Assembly (NCBI RefSeq): GCF_030369615.1
Contig: NZ_CP128494.1
Coordinates: 1,507,501 to 1,571,500 of the forward strand
Reading direction: 5' to 3'
DNA from: Geobacillus stearothermophilus ATCC 12980
GTDB taxonomy: Bacteria > Bacillota > Bacilli > Bacillales > Anoxybacillaceae
DNA length: 64,000 bases
Part shown: one piece after another, positions 43,357 to 56,037 of the stretch
How positions within the stretch are numbered: position 1 is the stretch's first letter
Layout of the letters: each line of letters begins with the position of its first letter
Notes under the pieces: generated by a model
Told to the model about the DNA's origin: nothing
Seen by the model: the letters and a program-made list of their open reading frames with translations, nothing else
The model's database searches: none
Position numbers and translations under genes: made by a program

Positions 43357-44152
43357 TTACGCCAAAATCCCCTCAATTTTCTCGAGCACATCTTCGCTGA
43401 GCACGACATCGACCGCTTTGACGTTCTCTTCGACTTGTTCCGGGCGGCTGGCGCAGCACCCAAGCGAGGGCAAGCTGGGACAACGTAATGCCAAGCTCAG
43501 CCGCGATTTTTTCGAGTTGTTCCACTTTCGTTAACACTTCGTCATTGAGCAATCCTTGGATAAACGTATTCGCTCTTGGATCAGCGGCGCGGCTGTCAGC
43601 CGGCAACGCTTGACCTCGTTTGTATTTGCCGGTCAGCACCCCTTGGGCGAGCGGCGAAAAGACGATTTGACTGATGCCGTTTTGTTCGCACACCGGGATG
43701 ACTTCCTTTTCAATATAACGGTGAAACATGTTGTATTGCGGCTGATTGACGACGATCCGATCGAGCAAGTAGCGGTCGGCCACGCCGAGCGCCTCTTGAA
43801 TTTGCTGGGCCGTCCATTCGCTCACGCCGACATACAGCACTTTTCCTTGGCGGACGAGATCATCGATCGTACGCAACGTCTCATCGACCGGCGTTTCTTT
43901 GTCATAGCGGTGGCAGTAGTAGATATCGACATAATCCAGTTGCAGCCGCTTTAAGCTCGCATGGAGCTGCTCAAACACATGCTTGCGCGACAGGCCGCGG
44001 TCGTTCGGGCCGTCGCCCATCGGCCAAAACACTTTCGTCGCGATGACATACGATTCGCGCGGATATTTGCGCAGCGCCTCGCCGACGATTTTTTCCGCTT
44101 CCCCGCGCGCGTAGACGTTCGCTGTGTCTTCCGCCGGTGAAAACCGTTCCAT
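43357..44152 (-). pseudogene. Aldo/keto reductase, 5'-truncated and internally deleted
   Basis: From DTANVYARGEAEKIVGEALR to ITLSQLALAWVLRQP it is a clear aldo/keto reductase with the catalytic Lys (IATKVFW) and His (YYCHRYD). The first about 45 residues, including the catalytic Asp-region strand, are replaced by unrelated sequence. At about 43455 the frame changes and the true C-terminus (RPEQVEENVKAVDVVLSEDV) continues to a TAA at 43357. The lost piece lies between two GCCAGCCG copies. Not functional as read. Confidence 0.85.
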
Positions 44153-44347
44153 TTGCTGTTTGATTTTCGCTAAAAGGCCGATTCATTCATCTTATTCTCC
44201 CTTTCCGCACATCATTTTTCTTTCATCTTATCATGGAAAGCCCCCTGTGCTCCATACTAATAATCTTTAATAAAAAATATTTGATTTCGAGATATACATT
44301 TGTTATGATAGTGATGCGAATATGAATCATAAAGAGGAGGAAAAGCG

Positions 44348-44875
44348 ATGACAACATTCCAACTCGACAAAGCGCACAGCTCTGTCGCCTTCCAAGTAAG
44401 ACATATGATGATCTCCAAAGCAAAAGGGGAATTCACCAACTTTGACGTTGAGGTCGAAGGCGACATCAACGAACTCGAGTCGCTGAAAATCAAAGCGACG
44501 ATCGATGCCGCCTCGATCGACACGAAAAACGCCGACCGTGACAACCATCTCCGCTCGGCCGACTTTTTCGATGTCGAGAACTATCCAACCATTACGTTTG
44601 TCAGTGAATCCGTGCGCAAGCTGTCCGACACGGAATATGAAGTGACCGGGAAGCTGACGATCCGCGGCGTGACGAGAACGGAAACGTTCAAAGTCGAATA
44701 CAACGGCCAAGTGAAAAACCCGCTCACCGGCGGCATCTCGGTCGGTTTTGATGTCGAAGGAACGATCAACCGCGAAGACTACGGATTGGTATGGAACGTC
44801 GCACTCGAAACCGGCGGATTCCTTGTCGGGAAAGAAGTCAAAATCCTAGCCAGCTTCGAATTTGCCTTGAGCTGA
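44348..44875 (+). CDS. YceI-family lipid-binding protein
   Basis: This 175-residue lipocalin-like YceI protein, of a family known to bind polyisoprenoid chains, has the typical start TTFQLDKAHSSVAFQVRHMM, then NHLRSADFFDVENYPTITF and DYGLVWN. It has no signal peptide, so it is probably cytoplasmic as in many Bacillus relatives. AGAGGAGG precedes the ATG. Single intact gene; physiological role unclear. Confidence 0.9.
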   Translation: MTTFQLDKAHSSVAFQVRHMMISKAKGEFTNFDVEVEGDINELESLKIKATIDAASIDTKNADRDNHLRSADFFDVENYPTITFVSESVRKLSDTEYEVTGKLTIRGVTRTETFKVEYNGQVKNPLTGGISVGFDVEGTINREDYGLVWNVALETGGFLVGKEVKILASFEFALS

Positions 44876-44972
44876 GCGACTCGAATCGAAACGCCCGTGG
44901 CATGTGCCGGGGGCGTTTGATCATCATCCCGAAAGGAAGGCTCTCGCTTCAAGCAAGGCGAAGAGAGGGAGT

Positions 44973-46636
<1,664 letters not shown>

Positions 46637-46713
46637 TCCCCCATCCGCTTGCTTTGCCCCTATTATACCATCGGACATCCGCAGCCGTCATACAACTCAA
46701 GAGCTTGCTCCTC

Positions 46714-46751
46714 AAAAAAAAAAAAAGAGCCATCCGATCGAGAGGGCTTTT
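46714..46751 (-). terminator. Terminator with 13-T tract after the lipase remnant
   Basis: On the minus strand AAAGCCCTCTCGATCGGATGGCT folds (AGCC/GGCT stem) and is followed by CTTTTTTTTTTTTT. Confidence 0.75.
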
Positions 46752-46767
46752 TCGCAAAATACTCGTT

Positions 46768-47595
46768 TTAAGGCCGCAAACTCGCCAGTTGCTCGGCAAG
46801 CCGCAAATAAAAGGCGCGGATATCAAATGACGGATTCGGGTCAACGCCGATGATTTCCAAATGGTCGACGTTGTACGTCCCCATATCATTCCAAACTCCT
46901 TTTTTCAACGCCCCGTCATACGGTACGATCCGATCACTTGATCCACGTTTTGGACCGTTCATGGAAACCGTATTGACAATGCCATCGTTTTCAAGCCAGC
47001 GGTCGTCAATGCCAAGCGCCGCATTGCGGTACGAACCGAGAAACGGGGCGCAGACAATCGCGCTGAATGCGTTCATTCCGAGTTCGGGATAATAGTTGCC
47101 TGTCAGAGCTCCTCGATACGTCCGTTCGGTAGAAAAGCTCAAATAATACGTATTCGGGCTGGCTTTCACCCATCGATTCAACGTCTCAGCCCCGGGAACG
47201 GATAAATCGTAGCGGGCGGTATCGGTCGATGTCCAGACAGGGGAGCGCTTGAGCCGTTCAAAATAATGGTCGAACGATTCGCCTGGCTGGCGGCGCAGTC
47301 CCCATTGGTCGAGCTTAAAATCGTATATTTCGCTTGTGTACGGCGCGTTGCTGGCGACAGCCACCGCTTCCAGCACCGCTTTTTGCAAGTCAAAAAAGCG
47401 ATTGGTGAAATCAACCATGTTGACAAGCGTCGTTCCGTCATGAGGGGTGGCGATGGTCGTCACGCTCAACACAAAACGATGTCCGCCTTCAAACAACGGC
47501 GACAACGACACGTTGTGCTCCTTGGCGTACTCCCGCTCTTCTTGGCTTCCGTTCTCCAGGAGTGACTGCACTCTGGCATGGCAGCGTTCCATCAC
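46768..47595 (-). pseudogene. Thermophilic lipase, N-terminal half lost
   Basis: The sequence from SLLENGSQEEREYAKEHNV to the C-terminus LRLAEQLASLRP is the second part of the Geobacillus family I.5 lipase (BTL2/L1 type, about 417 residues with signal peptide). The catalytic Asp (SDRIVPYDG) and His (NVDHLEIIG) and the zinc region are present. The signal peptide and the nucleophile-Ser motif AHSQGG are gone. The present N-terminus (MMERCHARVQ) is foreign. It cannot be an active lipase. The flanking plus-strand gene begins within its first codons, marking the deletion point. Confidence 0.92.
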
Positions 47596-47607
47596 GGCCT
47601 CGTACGG

Positions 47608-48021
47608 ATGGTGGGCTATTCTTCTTTCATGCGCGCTAGCCGCCGCGCCTACGTGACTTCAGCGCTGCTTGCGTCTTGGACGGGGACGTATTTGGATTTG
47701 TATTTCGTGGGAAAAGGGCTGTATGCGTTCCCGAAACGGCCCTTTCCTTCTGTCTTTTCGATCGATATTTTCTTTACGGCCGTCGTTCTTCCGCTCGGCA
47801 CCGTCTTCTTTCTTGCCCTCATGGAGCGGCTTAGCCGCCTTGGGCGCATGGGGCTCATCGCTGCATTGTCGGCATTGGCGGCCGCATTGGAGGCCAAAGC
47901 CGAGACGTACGGTTTGTTCACCCACACGGCCGAATAGAGCCATTGGTATTCAGTTGCCGGTTACGGTCTTTTTCTTTCAATAATATGGGAATTTTACCGC
48001 CGATTCCAAACGGTGGACTAG
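47608..48021 (+). pseudogene. CBO0543-family membrane protein with an internal stop
   Basis: The protein has hydrophobic segments (TSALLASWTGTYLDLYFVGKG, DIFFTAVVLPLGTVFFLAL) and ends GLFTHTAE at a TAG (47935-47937). The same frame continues without a gap as SHWYSVAGYGLFLSIIWEFYRR to a TAG at 48019-48021. This looks like the normal C-terminus of this family, so a Trp codon has probably mutated to stop. Function of the family is unknown. Start chosen at an ATG (47608) near the lipase deletion point; the true 5' end may be missing. Confidence 0.65.
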
Positions 48022-48111
48022 CCCAAATGGCGCATAAAGACAATGGCAGCGAGCAACGATAACGGGGAACAAACCGAAAAGACGAGCAGCTGCCGGATAG
48101 GAGGAATCCGA

Positions 48112-48930
48112 TTGAGAAGAAAAAAAGCCGCATTCCTTTGCTTGGCTGTTATCGCCGCCAGCGTTGCCCTCATCGCCCAACCGGACACGGATGGAAAAGC
48201 ATCCAAAACGGGCGGACGGGCCGTCATAACGATCTACTTGGCAGGCGATTCGACCGTCGCCGCCGCCCCCCGCTCCCGCGCTCCTCGGGCCGGATGGGGT
48301 GAAATGCTCGATGATTGGTTTGATGACAACGTCATGGTGAAAAATATGGCCGCTTCCGGCCGCAGCGCGAAAAGTTTTGTCGAAGAAGGACGGCTCTCCC
48401 GTATTTTGCGGGAAATGAAAAAAGGGGATTACTTGTTCATCCAATTCGGTCACAACGATGAAAAGGTGAACGATCCGGCACGCTACACCGAACCATTCAC
48501 CTCCTACCAATCATACTTGAAACGGTATATTGACGGCGCCCGCACGAAAGGAGCAACCCCTGTCCTCATCACTCCGGTCGAGCGGCGGCGCTTTTCTGCC
48601 GACGGACGAGCGCTCAACTCGCATGGACTTTATCCTGCAGCCATGAAGGCGCTTGGGGAGAGAGAGCACGTTCCCGTCATCGATTTGACGGCAAAAAGCA
48701 GACAACGGTTTGAACAGCTCGGCCCGGAACAGACGAAACAGCTGTTTCTATGGCTTGCGCCCGGCGAGCATGCAAATTATCCGCACGGAATCGAAGACAA
48801 CACGCATTTTCACAAACGAGGAGCGAAAGAAATCGCCCGGCTAGTCGTCGAGGGGATTATGGAGCTCAACCTCCCCCTCCGCCGCCACCTCATCCGTTCA
48901 CCGGAACGGGAACATGCGCCAAGCCGCTAG
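48112..48930 (+). CDS. Secreted SGNH esterase (rhamnogalacturonan acetylesterase-like)
   Basis: A signal peptide (RRKKAAFLCLAVIAASVALIA) is followed by an SGNH hydrolase. Block I is IYLAGDSTVAA with the Ser, block II is NMAASGRSAKSF (Gly), block III FIQFGHNDEK (Asn) and block V DNTHFHKRGAKEIA (Asp-His). The arrangement is that of RhgT-type rhamnogalacturonan acetylesterases, which deacetylate pectin. The TTG start at 48112 is preferred because AGGAGG lies seven bases upstream and the signal peptide then begins correctly. No other pectin genes are near. Confidence 0.85.
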   Translation: MRRKKAAFLCLAVIAASVALIAQPDTDGKASKTGGRAVITIYLAGDSTVAAAPRSRAPRAGWGEMLDDWFDDNVMVKNMAASGRSAKSFVEEGRLSRILREMKKGDYLFIQFGHNDEKVNDPARYTEPFTSYQSYLKRYIDGARTKGATPVLITPVERRRFSADGRALNSHGLYPAAMKALGEREHVPVIDLTAKSRQRFEQLGPEQTKQLFLWLAPGEHANYPHGIEDNTHFHKRGAKEIARLVVEGIMELNLPLRRHLIRSPEREHAPSR

Positions 48931-49214
48931 GCCGGCTCAGCCCTGTCCCTCCACCGCAGCAGATCCATCGCCCATCCGCGAACTGCTGCCGCCGGCAACG
49001 CCTTTTTTTGGATTGCTGCCGGTGCCCGTCCGATCCCGGATGAGCAATCTTTTTGGCCCTTCACTCCCTCGCCCGACGCCGCTGACCGCCTACCGGGCGC
49101 TTTCGACAAACGACGCCTGACGGCCCGACGACAAATGATACGTTTTGTCCAGCAGGCGATGGTACATCGACGCGAGCACTTGCTGAAACAGCATGCCAAG
49201 CACGACCGGCACGC

Positions 49215-49331
49215 TCACCGGCGGCGGAAAGTACGACATACATAACAATACACATATTTCATTGGGAAGGGGACAGGAATCGGAACACGATATACCCCAT
49301 CCCCCACCGCTTCAATGTTGACATGCGCCAT
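49215..49331 (-). pseudogene. N-terminal fragment of an MBL-fold hydrolase
   Basis: Starting at ATG 49331 behind GAGGGGAAAGAG, the frame reads VNIEAVGDGVYRVPIPVPFP and MKYVYCYVCR before degenerating and stopping at 49215. That is the usual start of metallo-beta-lactamase-fold hydrolases (YqjP-type), but the HxHxDH metal site is gone. The following minus-strand sequence (49090-49239, another frame, VPVVLGMLFQQVLASMYHRL) may be a fragment of a different gene. Confidence 0.5.
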
Positions 49332-49663
49332 CTCTTTCCCCTCTCCCTTGATTCTTTCCCTCAATCGACGACTACCGTTCAAGCTGCTCGCCAACAGACT
49401 CCAATATCTTTATATTCCGAATTTTCTTTTATTATGGTGCAAATTTCCTTGTTTTTCAAGAGAAAATGCCAATGACTGCCGCAAAAAAACAGAGCGCCGG
49501 CCGCCTTTCCCCTTCTTTTTACCACGCAGTTTACAAACTGGCGCTTACCCCTTTGCTTTTTCCAAAAGCAATGACGCATGATCAAAACACAAGGCGGGCC
49601 GCATGCGGCAAGGAACAAGCTGTTAAGCGCCGCACTGCCAGCCCGCAAAAAGAATAAAAGCCG
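49332..49663. other. Intergenic region, no gene recognised
   Basis: This 330-base stretch is AT-rich around 49400-49460 (ATATCTTTATATTCC). Nothing coding is supported. Confidence 0.35.
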
Positions 49664-49981
49664 TTACTGATTCCCTTGGCCGTCTCGCTGCCAAGGAGCC
49701 ATTTCTTCGGCAAACTCCGCCGGAGCAACACGCGTCGTGCCCATTCGCCGCCCCATCCAGCGGTTTAGGCCGCGGATCATATTTTGCATCGGTCCTGCCG
49801 TCATCCACCCTATGCCCGATCTCCTTCTAGCGCCAACCATCGCGGCGGCCGCCGCACCTACCCCTAAGCTGACAAGCGTCCAGATGGCGCCATTGTTTCT
49901 CCGCCGTCCGGTAAGCGCCAACCATGAATTCCAGAAACGGTGGTTGCGCCGGATGCGAAACCATTGAAACAGGCGATTCAT
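49664..49981 (-). CDS. Small hypothetical membrane protein
   Basis: The 105-residue protein has a very basic start (MNRLFQWFRIRRNHRFW), one hydrophobic helix (WTLVSLGVGAAAAAMVGARRR, residues about 36-56), then a glycine/methionine-rich amphipathic tail. Resembles short DUF3918-like Bacillus proteins; I do not recognise a function. AAGGAGG ten bases ahead of ATG 49981 supports the start. Single gene. Confidence 0.6.
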   Translation of the reverse strand: MNRLFQWFRIRRNHRFWNSWLALTGRRRNNGAIWTLVSLGVGAAAAAMVGARRRSGIGWMTAGPMQNMIRGLNRWMGRRMGTTRVAPAEFAEEMAPWQRDGQGNQ

Positions 49982-50149
49982 TCGACACACACCTCCTTCG
50001 CCTAACGACTTCCGTTTCAACGGTTAATATACGTTGTTAAGGGGAAGTCATACACGGAAAACGTTAACGCACGAAGGCTTGCTGCCAAAAAAAGATAAAA
50101 GCAGAAGAGCATGCGCATCCATCGTTCCGTAAAGCCTAAAACAGACGAA

Positions 50150-50339
50150 GGGATGGCCCAAAAAGGTGTTTTTCCTTAGAAGAGCGGCGAAAAATGATTG
50201 GTTTCGTTGAAACAGGGCGTTTGCCAACAGAAAAGCTGGTTTTGGGTTGCTTTTTCATCAAACCGCCAGCCTTTTTCAACAAATACAACATAGTTCCATC
50301 AATAAGAAAAGGTGTCCCGCCCTTTCGAGACACCCTCCC
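50150..50339. repeat. Long copy of the GGGTGTCCC-ended repeat
   Basis: It shares with 43255-43352 the left block (TGGCCCAAAAAGGTG then TTTTCCTT), the ACAACATA block, AATAAGAAAA and the final hairpin GGTGTCCCG...GAGACACCC. About 100 further bases lie between the first two blocks here. It abuts the stop of the CapA gene, for which the hairpin may serve as terminator. Confidence 0.5.
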
Positions 50340-50343
50340 TTTT

Positions 50344-51501
50344 TCATTTGACCTCGTACGCGGTCCAAGTCGGCTTTTTGATTTTAGCCGACAGCGAAAC
50401 AATTTTCCGTTTCACTCGGGCTGCTTCCCCTCCCGCTAACGGCATCGGCTGGTAGTTGTTCCTTGTCGTCACCGATGAAATGCGAAACGGGATGACGCGG
50501 ATTTCTTTTTTGGCTGTCCGCTTGCCGTTTTGAAAAGAAAACACCTGCTGGAAAACAAACGTATCTTTGTCGCTCGGGTTTTTGTTTCCACCAAACATAA
50601 AATTCCCTAAACTGTAGACAATAAATTTGCCTTTGTACTCCTCGATCCCTTGCACGACGTGCGGGTGATGGCCGACGACCAAATCGGCGCCGCTGTCAAT
50701 CGCAAAGCGGCCGAGCACCTTTTGCGTGCTGTTTGGCACATAGCTTCGTTCCACTCCCCAGTGGAAATGGACTAGAATGATGTCGGCTCCTTGTTTCCGA
50801 AGCGTGCGAATATCGTTGGCGATTTGCTTGCGCAACGTGCTGGTATTGCTCCAACCTTCATAGCCGAGCGCCCCGACTTGAATGCCTTTGACCGTTTTCA
50901 TGAGCCGAAGCGTACGGCCGAAATAACCGATCTTTTCTTTTTTTAGACTGGCGATCGTATCGTTATATCCTTTTTGCAAATAATCGTATGTATGATTATT
51001 GGCCAAATTCACCGCCTCAATGCCGCCATAAGTTAAGATTTTCGCATAACTCGGGTGGCCGCGGAAACGAAATGTCTTGCTTGCCTTGCGCGTCGAGGTC
51101 GTCAGCGTCGTTTCCAAATTGACGGTCGTAAAATCGTCCTTTTTGAAGATCGGCTCAATGTATTTCGTAAAATAGCGCAAGCCGTGCTTCTTCGCTTCTT
51201 CATCAAACGAATACGCATAGCCATAATTTTCATCGCGCCCGAGCGTCACATCGCCCGCCGCGCTGATGGTGATGCGCACTTCGTTCGGGTTCGGCGCCGC
51301 TTGTTTGGCAGAGGCTGACGCTATCACCATCTTATCGATCGGACTCGGCAGCGGTGGATGCTCGATGGTTTGCCCCGCCAGTTCGTTTGGCGCTGCCAGC
51401 ACTTCCTCGATGCCGCGATCAGCCGCATTGCTGCAGGAAAATAAAAAGACGGACGCCATACACAGAAGCGCCGCGTTTTTCCCCTTCGTCCATCCGTTCA
51501 T
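50344..51501 (-). CDS. CapA-family lipoprotein (PGA capsule synthesis-like)
   Basis: The 385-residue protein has a lipoprotein signal peptide (lipobox LFSCSN near residue 23) and a metallophosphatase-like CapA domain: ISAAGDVTLGRD, NLETTLTT, NLANNHTYDY, VHFHWGVER and VGHHPHVVQGIEEY carry the metal ligands. CapA proteins take part in poly-gamma-glutamate capsule assembly, but no capB/capC genes are present here, so an orphan envelope role is more likely. The start at 51501 follows GAGAGGGAG. Intact. Confidence 0.87.
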   Translation of the reverse strand: MNGWTKGKNAALLCMASVFLFSCSNAADRGIEEVLAAPNELAGQTIEHPPLPSPIDKMVIASASAKQAAPNPNEVRITISAAGDVTLGRDENYGYAYSFDEEAKKHGLRYFTKYIEPIFKKDDFTTVNLETTLTTSTRKASKTFRFRGHPSYAKILTYGGIEAVNLANNHTYDYLQKGYNDTIASLKKEKIGYFGRTLRLMKTVKGIQVGALGYEGWSNTSTLRKQIANDIRTLRKQGADIILVHFHWGVERSYVPNSTQKVLGRFAIDSGADLVVGHHPHVVQGIEEYKGKFIVYSLGNFMFGGNKNPSDKDTFVFQQVFSFQNGKRTAKKEIRVIPFRISSVTTRNNYQPMPLAGGEAARVKRKIVSLSAKIKKPTWTAYEVK

Positions 51502-51628
51502 GCTCCCTCTCCCATCCATCTATTTTCTTCAAACTACCACAACTTCTGCTAATGACGTATTCAACACACCTCCTCTTTATCCCTTTTCTTTTCCTCAATT
51601 TAGGAGTGATGACCTAGCCAAGCCATGA

Positions 51629-51634
51629 TATAAT
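51629..51634 (+). promoter_or_regulatory. Extended -10 promoter of the coiled-coil gene
   Basis: TGA then TATAAT (51626-51634) forms an extended -10 about 108 bases ahead of the start codon at 51743. No clear -35. Confidence 0.5.
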
Positions 51635-51742
51635 GAGCTTGTAGGCGTTTCCTCTCCTATTTCCACATCTTGGACTCCTCACGTTTCATGGTCGAAACGC
51701 CCCAAGTGAATCCCATCTTTAATAATGTAAGGAGGTTTCTTC

Positions 51743-52213
51743 ATGGAAGAGCTGTTGCGGCAGTTAACGACGCTTGTTCAAGGACTTGTCGATGACATGT
51801 CCGTCCTGAAGCAAGACATGCAAACGGTGAAGCAAAAATTGGGCCAACTTGAACAACGAATGGACAAACTGGAACAGCGGATGGACAAGCAGGAAGAAGA
51901 GTTGCGCAGGCTGAAAGAGCAGATGAAAGAAAACACGGACATGATCAAAGCGATCCGCGACAATCAACTCGAACAGCGCAGCATTCAAGACGGCATGCGC
52001 CATGAAATCGCCAACCTCCGCGGAGAAATGGCCGGCATTCGCGAGCAGATGGCAACAAAAGACGATCTTTCCCGCCTTCGCGAGCAAATGGCGACAAAAG
52101 AAGACATCTCCCTCATTCATCAGCGGCTTGATTATCAACTTGGCCGCATCGCGAAAGTGGAGGAGGAGATGTATTTGCTGAAGAAAGTATATACATGCTC
52201 ATTGAAAAGTTAA
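51743..52213 (+). CDS. Coiled-coil protein whose stop is altered by an IS
   Basis: The 156-residue protein is almost wholly coiled coil, with heptad-like repeats such as LEQRMDKLEQRMDKQEEEL and duplicated IREQMATKDDLSRL/LREQMATKEDISLI units. This is a family common in Geobacillus and phages, function unknown. GGAGG precedes the ATG. The last residues (YTCSLKS) are encoded by the end of the inserted IS630-type relic. Without the insertion and its TA duplication the frame would read KKV then TAG, so the insertion sits at the original stop. A broken relative is at 57845. Confidence 0.75.
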   Translation: MEELLRQLTTLVQGLVDDMSVLKQDMQTVKQKLGQLEQRMDKLEQRMDKQEEELRRLKEQMKENTDMIKAIRDNQLEQRSIQDGMRHEIANLRGEMAGIREQMATKDDLSRLREQMATKEDISLIHQRLDYQLGRIAKVEEEMYLLKKVYTCSLKS

Positions 52214-52969
52214 CCTTCGCATAAGCGGTGCCCACTCCGGTTATACTGCTCCTAAGGAAAAGCATGGGAAAGGAGCGGAATTCTGCATGAAACGTCTCAA
52301 CATCACCGACAACCATGGATGGACGCCCTGGAAACTCCGCAAGCAGGAACGGAAGATCAAAAACGCCCATCTCCGCCAACGTGTGATGGCCGTCCGCCTG
52401 GTCATGGAAGGCTATTTGGGCAAAGACGTGGCCTCCATGGTCAACGTGTGCCGCCAAACCGTTTCCCATTATGTGTCGCTGTTTAACGAAGGGGGCCTGG
52501 AACTCCTGCTTCATCGGGATTTTGCCCCTGGGCGAGAGCCGTTTCTCACCGAAGAACAGCAGGAAGAGATCAAACACCTTGTGTTGACCACGACACCCGC
52601 GGAGCTGGGCTGGGACATCGCTTCGGCGGATTCTCAAAGAGCGTTACCCGGATCGTCTCATCGTCTTGGTGCTGGATAACGCCCGAATTCATCATGCCAA
52701 AATGGTGAGAGAGTTTTTGCGGGAAGAAGGACGGAGTTTTCACTTCATTTACCTTCCTCCGTATTCTCCGCAACTGAACCCGATCGAACGCTTGTGGAAA
52801 TGGCTGAAAGACACTGTCATTGCCAATGTGTTTCACAAAGATCAAAACGATATCGCCCAAGCCATTGCCCGGTTTGTGGACTACATCCATGAACGCCCGA
52901 AGGAAGTGCTACAACGCCTAGGGTGTGCAGTGTAATCCAGAAGTTAACTTTTCAAGGTGCATCTATATA
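52188..52969 (+). mobile_element. IS630-type element with internal deletion
   Basis: Imperfect terminal repeats of about 28 bases include TTGAAAAGTTAAC (left, 52202-52214) and GTTAACTTTTCAA (right, 52942-52954), with TA dinucleotides at the outer ends as expected for IS630/Tc1 insertion. Two transposase pieces are present: 52287 onward (HTH half, VASMVNVCRQTVSHYVSLF) and a C-terminal DDE part up to 52935 (VLVLDNARIHHAKMVREFL, YSPQLNPIERLWKWLK). They are out of frame and about 100 codons between them are missing. Confidence 0.85.
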
Positions 52970-53030
52970 GTTTAGATTAGCTTACCCAAGTTTAGGGACA
53001 TCTACGACATCGAATATTATTCGTATCAGG

Positions 53031-53729
53031 TCAAGGGACAAACGTGTTATCTGGGCTATTGTATACATCAAGCGGACTGCCGATTTGTTGCGGACGGCCG
53101 TCATGCAAAATCATCATCCGGTCAGCCATGGTCATCGCTTCCGTCTGATCGTGCGTGACATAAATCACAGTCATGCCGAGCTGACGTTGCAAACGTCGAA
53201 GCTCGCTCCTCATTTTCGCACGCAGCTTGACATCTAAATTGGAGAGCGGTTCATCCATCAAACAAAGCGGAGTCTGCGCGACAATCGCTCGCCCTAAGGC
53301 AACGCGTTGACGCTGCCCCCCTGACAATTCCCGCGGCTTCCTATGCAGCACATCGGTCAATCCAAGCAATTCCGCCGCTTCCATGCAATGTTTCACTTGT
53401 TCTTCTTTCGGCACCTTTTGCGCCTGCAAGACAATCCGCATATTTTGCTCCACCGTCAAATGGGGATATAGCGCATAATTTTGAAAGACCATCGATAACC
53501 GGCGGGCGTGAGGGGGCCAATCATTCGCCACCTGCCCATCGATCAGCACATATCCTGATGTCAGCGGCTCAAGGCCAGCGATCAGCCGCAAAATCGTGCT
53601 TTTGCCGCATCCCGATGGGCCAACAAGAACAAAAAACTCCCCTGATTCAATCGCGACATTCACATTCTCGACCGCGCTCTTTTTGCCTCCATACGATTTC
53701 GTCACCTCGACCAGCTCAAGAAACGCCAT
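53031..53729 (-). pseudogene. ABC transporter ATPase (UgpC/MsmK type), C-terminal domain lost
   Basis: The nucleotide-binding domain is complete: Walker A GPSGCGKST, Q-loop VFQNYALYPHL, signature LSGGQRQRVALGRA, Walker B CLMDEPLSNLD and H-loop VTHDQTEA. The protein stops after 232 residues at DNTFVP, whereas UgpC/MsmK ATPases continue for about 120 residues with a regulatory OB-type domain that normally begins here. The partner permease and binding-protein genes are absent. ATP binding may persist, but a working sugar transporter is unlikely. Confidence 0.75.
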
Positions 53730-53843
53730 CCGCTTTTCTCCCCTTTCCTCTTTTTATATTCCATCGTAATCCATTTTTGTAAATGTCAAGGCCGATTATT
53801 TTTTCCCCAAAATCGCCGGTTTAAAATTCCCCAGAAGGACCTT

Positions 53844-55798
<1,955 letters not shown>

Positions 55799-55951
55799 GA
55801 ACCATAGCTCCTCTCGTTGACACTATGGTTCTATTGTAAGTGGGGAATTTTATTCCGGCTATATTGGGGATTTTATCATCGGCTTTAACAGTAAACAACA
55901 TCTGAACTTATTTTTTGATTTATGTAAATATTTTTTTGAATAAAAAAAGAA

Positions 55952-55969
55952 GCTCTGCCAACGCAGAGC
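55952..55969 (-). terminator. Terminator of the POT transporter gene
   Basis: GCTCTGC and GCAGAGC form a stem with a 4-base loop; on minus a TTCTTTTTTTATT tail follows. Confidence 0.75.
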
Positions 55970-56037
55970 ATCCTGTCACAGATTTGTAATCTTTTGGATC
56001 ATCTGTTTTCCCTGTTGATACAAACATCAGCGTGATA

